From positions 1 through 8,264 of the forward strand of contig DIAL01000081.1 in NCBI GenBank assembly GCA_002414705.1: 8,264 nucleotides of DNA, given 5' to 3'. Under the pieces are notes generated by a model. The model was not told where the DNA came from and searched no databases. It was given only the letters and a program-made list of their open reading frames with translations. Within the stretch, counting starts at the first letter, position 1. Each line of letters opens with the position of its first letter. Of this stretch, positions 6,937 through 8,264 are shown piece after piece. A program made the translations under genes and the position numbers. Source of the DNA: Flavobacteriaceae bacterium UBA5079 (GTDB taxonomy: Bacteria; Bacteroidota; Bacteroidia; Flavobacteriales; Flavobacteriaceae).

Positions 6937-6971
6937 AATATCGTTAATCTAAATCGTTAAAATTTACTGTA

Positions 6972-8030
6972 TTAATATGCTTTATTTAATAGAAAATAAT
7001 CGGCTAAAACTAATGCTGCCATAGCTTCAACTATTGGTACAGCTCTAGGAACAACACAGGGATCATGACGTCCTTTTCCTTGCATATCCACTAATTCACC
7101 TCTGGAGTTTAAAGCTTCTTGTTTCTGTATAACCGTTGCTACGGGTTTAAATGCCACACGGAAATATATATCCATGCCATTACTTATACCACCTTGGATT
7201 CCGCCTGATAAGTTTGTTTTTGTTGAGCCATCTACGTTAAATAAATCGTTATGTTCAGTACCTGTCATTCTAGCACCACAAAAACCACTACCATATTCAA
7301 AACCTTTAACGGCATTTATAGATAACATAGCTTTACCTAATTCGGCATGAAGTTTATCAAAAACAGGTTCTCCCAAACCGATAGGTACATTTTGTAATAC
7401 ACACGTTATGGTTCCTCCTATTGTATTGCCTTCTTTTCGGATGGCTTTAATTTTATCAATCATACGTTCAGCAGTCTCGGAATCTGGACAGCGAATAGCA
7501 TTTGATTCAATTTTAGAAAAATCTAAATCCTGATATGGTTTTTCCAAGAAAATATTACCAACTGATGATGTGTACGCATGAATTTTAACCGATTTTAAAA
7601 CCTGCTTCGCCAAAGCTCCTGCTACAACTCGAGAAGCCGTTTCGCGCGCTGAACTGCGACCACCACCTCGATAATCGCGAGTACCATATTTCTGGTCGTA
7701 TGTGTAATCTGCATGACTTGGACGATACACATCTTTAATATGAGAATAATCTTTAGATTTCTGATTGGCATTTTTAATAGTGAAACCAATAGGCGTTCCA
7801 GTGGTTTTACCTTCAAAAATTCCCGATAAAAATTCAACGGTATCAGGTTCTTTCCGTTGGGTTACAATTTCCGACTGTCCAGGTTTTCGTCTATTTAACT
7901 CCTGTTGAATGGCATCAAAATCTACATCTAATCCCGGAGGACAACCATCAATAATGCCACCAATAGCAACTCCATGCGACTCGCCAAAAGTTGTTAATTT
8001 GAATAAATTTCCGAAGGAATTTCCTGCCAT
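6972..8030 (-). CDS. aroC: Chorismate synthase
   Basis: Last enzyme of the shikimate pathway: it converts 5-enolpyruvylshikimate-3-phosphate to chorismate using reduced FMN. The 352 residues match the usual size (about 350-390). GESHG (16-20) supplies His18 and RPSHADYTY (103-111) supplies His106, the two conserved acid-base histidines. The arginine-rich FMN/substrate stretch [15 protein letters not shown] (116-130) follows, and the C-terminal signature is [13 protein letters not shown]. The ATG start gives MAGNSFG, the normal N-terminus. It is the first gene of the minus-strand run and is divergent from the metallophosphoesterase gene, so its promoter must lie in or near 8031-8213. No good Bacteroidota promoter match was found there on this strand. 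No other shikimate genes are in the window. Confidence 0.98.
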   Translation of the reverse strand: MAGNSFGNLFKLTTFGESHGVAIGGIIDGCPPGLDVDFDAIQQELNRRKPGQSEIVTQRKEPDTVEFLSGIFEGKTTGTPIGFTIKNANQKSKDYSHIKDVYRPSHADYTYDQKYGTRDYRGGGRSSARETASRVVAGALAKQVLKSVKIHAYTSSVGNIFLEKPYQDLDFSKIESNAIRCPDSETAERMIDKIKAIRKEGNTIGGTITCVLQNVPIGLGEPVFDKLHAELGKAMLSINAVKGFEYGSGFCGARMTGTEHNDLFNVDGSTKTNLSGGIQGGISNGMDIYFRVAFKPVATVIQKQEALNSRGELVDMQGKGRHDPCVVPRAVPIVEAMAALVLADYFLLNKAY

Positions 8031-8120
8031 AGAATTATTTTTGTAGCTAATGTAATTGTATTATCACAGAAACAAAAATGGAATTTTAATTAACATGTAT
8101 TTTTAAATATATAACACCTA

Positions 8121-8149
8121 ACAATTACTTAACAAATTCCTCACAATTA
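8121..8149. repeat. Three ACAAWTT boxes at exact 11-bp spacing
   Basis: ACAATTA (8121-8127), ACAAATT (8132-8138) and ACAATTA (8143-8149) start exactly 11 bp apart, about one helical turn, in the gap between divergent aroC and the metallophosphoesterase gene. Such phasing would put the same face of each box on one side of the DNA. It could be a protein-binding or bent-DNA element upstream of one or both promoters. The boxes are short and A/T-rich, so chance is possible. Confidence 0.3.
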
Positions 8150-8164
8150 AATAATTACAGCTTC

Positions 8165-8195
8165 ACTTTAAATTAATAGTCATGTTAGATATTTG
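8165..8195 (+). promoter_or_regulatory. Weak Bacteroidota-type promoter candidate for the metallophosphoesterase gene
   Basis: GATATTTG at 8188-8195 matches the Bacteroidota -7 consensus TAnnTTTG at all fixed positions but the first. A TTTA (8167-8170) lies 17 bp upstream, where a -33 TTTG would be expected, and matches it poorly. A start site near 8200 would leave a leader of only about 14 nt before the TTG at 8214. Confidence 0.25.
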
Positions 8196-8213
8196 CAACA
8201 TAATATTAAAGCT

Positions 8214-8264
8214 TTGAAACTCAAACGAAAAATAGAAATTGCCGTAATATCTGATGTTCATTTA
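8214..8264 (+). CDS. Metallophosphoesterase, UDP-2,3-diacylglucosamine diphosphatase-like (N-terminus only)
   Basis: Seventeen codons are visible before the window ends, reading MKLKRKIEIAVISDVHL if TTG at 8214 is the start. VISDVH is the DxH metal-binding motif that opens calcineurin-like phosphoesterases, and the whole segment matches the beginning of flavobacterial LpxH-like enzymes as I remember them. These remove UMP from UDP-2,3-diacylglucosamine in lipid A synthesis. The frame is open upstream only to the TAA at 8169. It contains no ATG in that stretch; the alternative TTG at 8193 would add seven residues. The remaining motifs (GDxxD, GNHD/E, GHxH) lie outside the window, so the enzyme type is inferred from this start alone. 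Confidence 0.65.
   Translation, partial: MKLKRKIEIAVISDVHL

Noticed and set aside
8073..8080. CATTTTTG on the minus strand as a -7 box for aroC
   Set aside because: It differs from TAnnTTTG at the first base, and no TTG-like -33 box lies 17-21 bp further upstream, so I did not call a promoter.

Overview
The window looks like chromosomal DNA from a marine- or soil-type Flavobacteriaceae (Bacteroidota). It is strongly A+T-rich, prefers A/T-ending codons, lacks clear Shine-Dalgarno sequences, and its proteins most resemble flavobacterial versions of their families. This assignment rests on remembered family sequences, not on a search.

Layout: (1) Positions 1-1443 (+) hold the 3' part of a gene for a polytopic membrane protein resembling the LIC_10190/GT-C-like family; its start lies before the window. 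(2) Positions 1444-1679 are a convergent intergenic region with four stem-loops close together and a possible terminator. (3) Positions 1680-8030 (-) hold six co-directional genes with gaps of 8-51 bp. In transcription order they are aroC (chorismate synthase), a dicarboxylate/glutamate-type cation symporter, a GshB-like ATP-grasp ligase, a 3-mercaptopyruvate-type sulfurtransferase, an N-formylglutamate amidohydrolase-family enzyme, and a QEGLA-motif (DUF1704/MATCAP-like) zinc peptidase. (4) Positions 8031-8213 are a divergent intergenic region with three helically phased ACAAWTT boxes. (5) Positions 8214-8264 (+) hold the first 17 codons of a metallophosphoesterase resembling flavobacterial UDP-2,3-diacylglucosamine diphosphatase, with a TTG start.

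The part most worth attention is the four-gene block at 1680-5574. An amide-bond-forming ATP-grasp enzyme sits next to a sulfur-transfer enzyme, an amidohydrolase and a carboxypeptidase-like zincin. The acidic amino-acid transporter upstream may belong to the same transcript. Together they look like a small synthesis-and-trimming pathway for a glutamate- or cysteine-containing amide or peptide. The product cannot be read from the sequence. No mobile elements, CRISPR arrays, tRNAs or rRNAs were seen.
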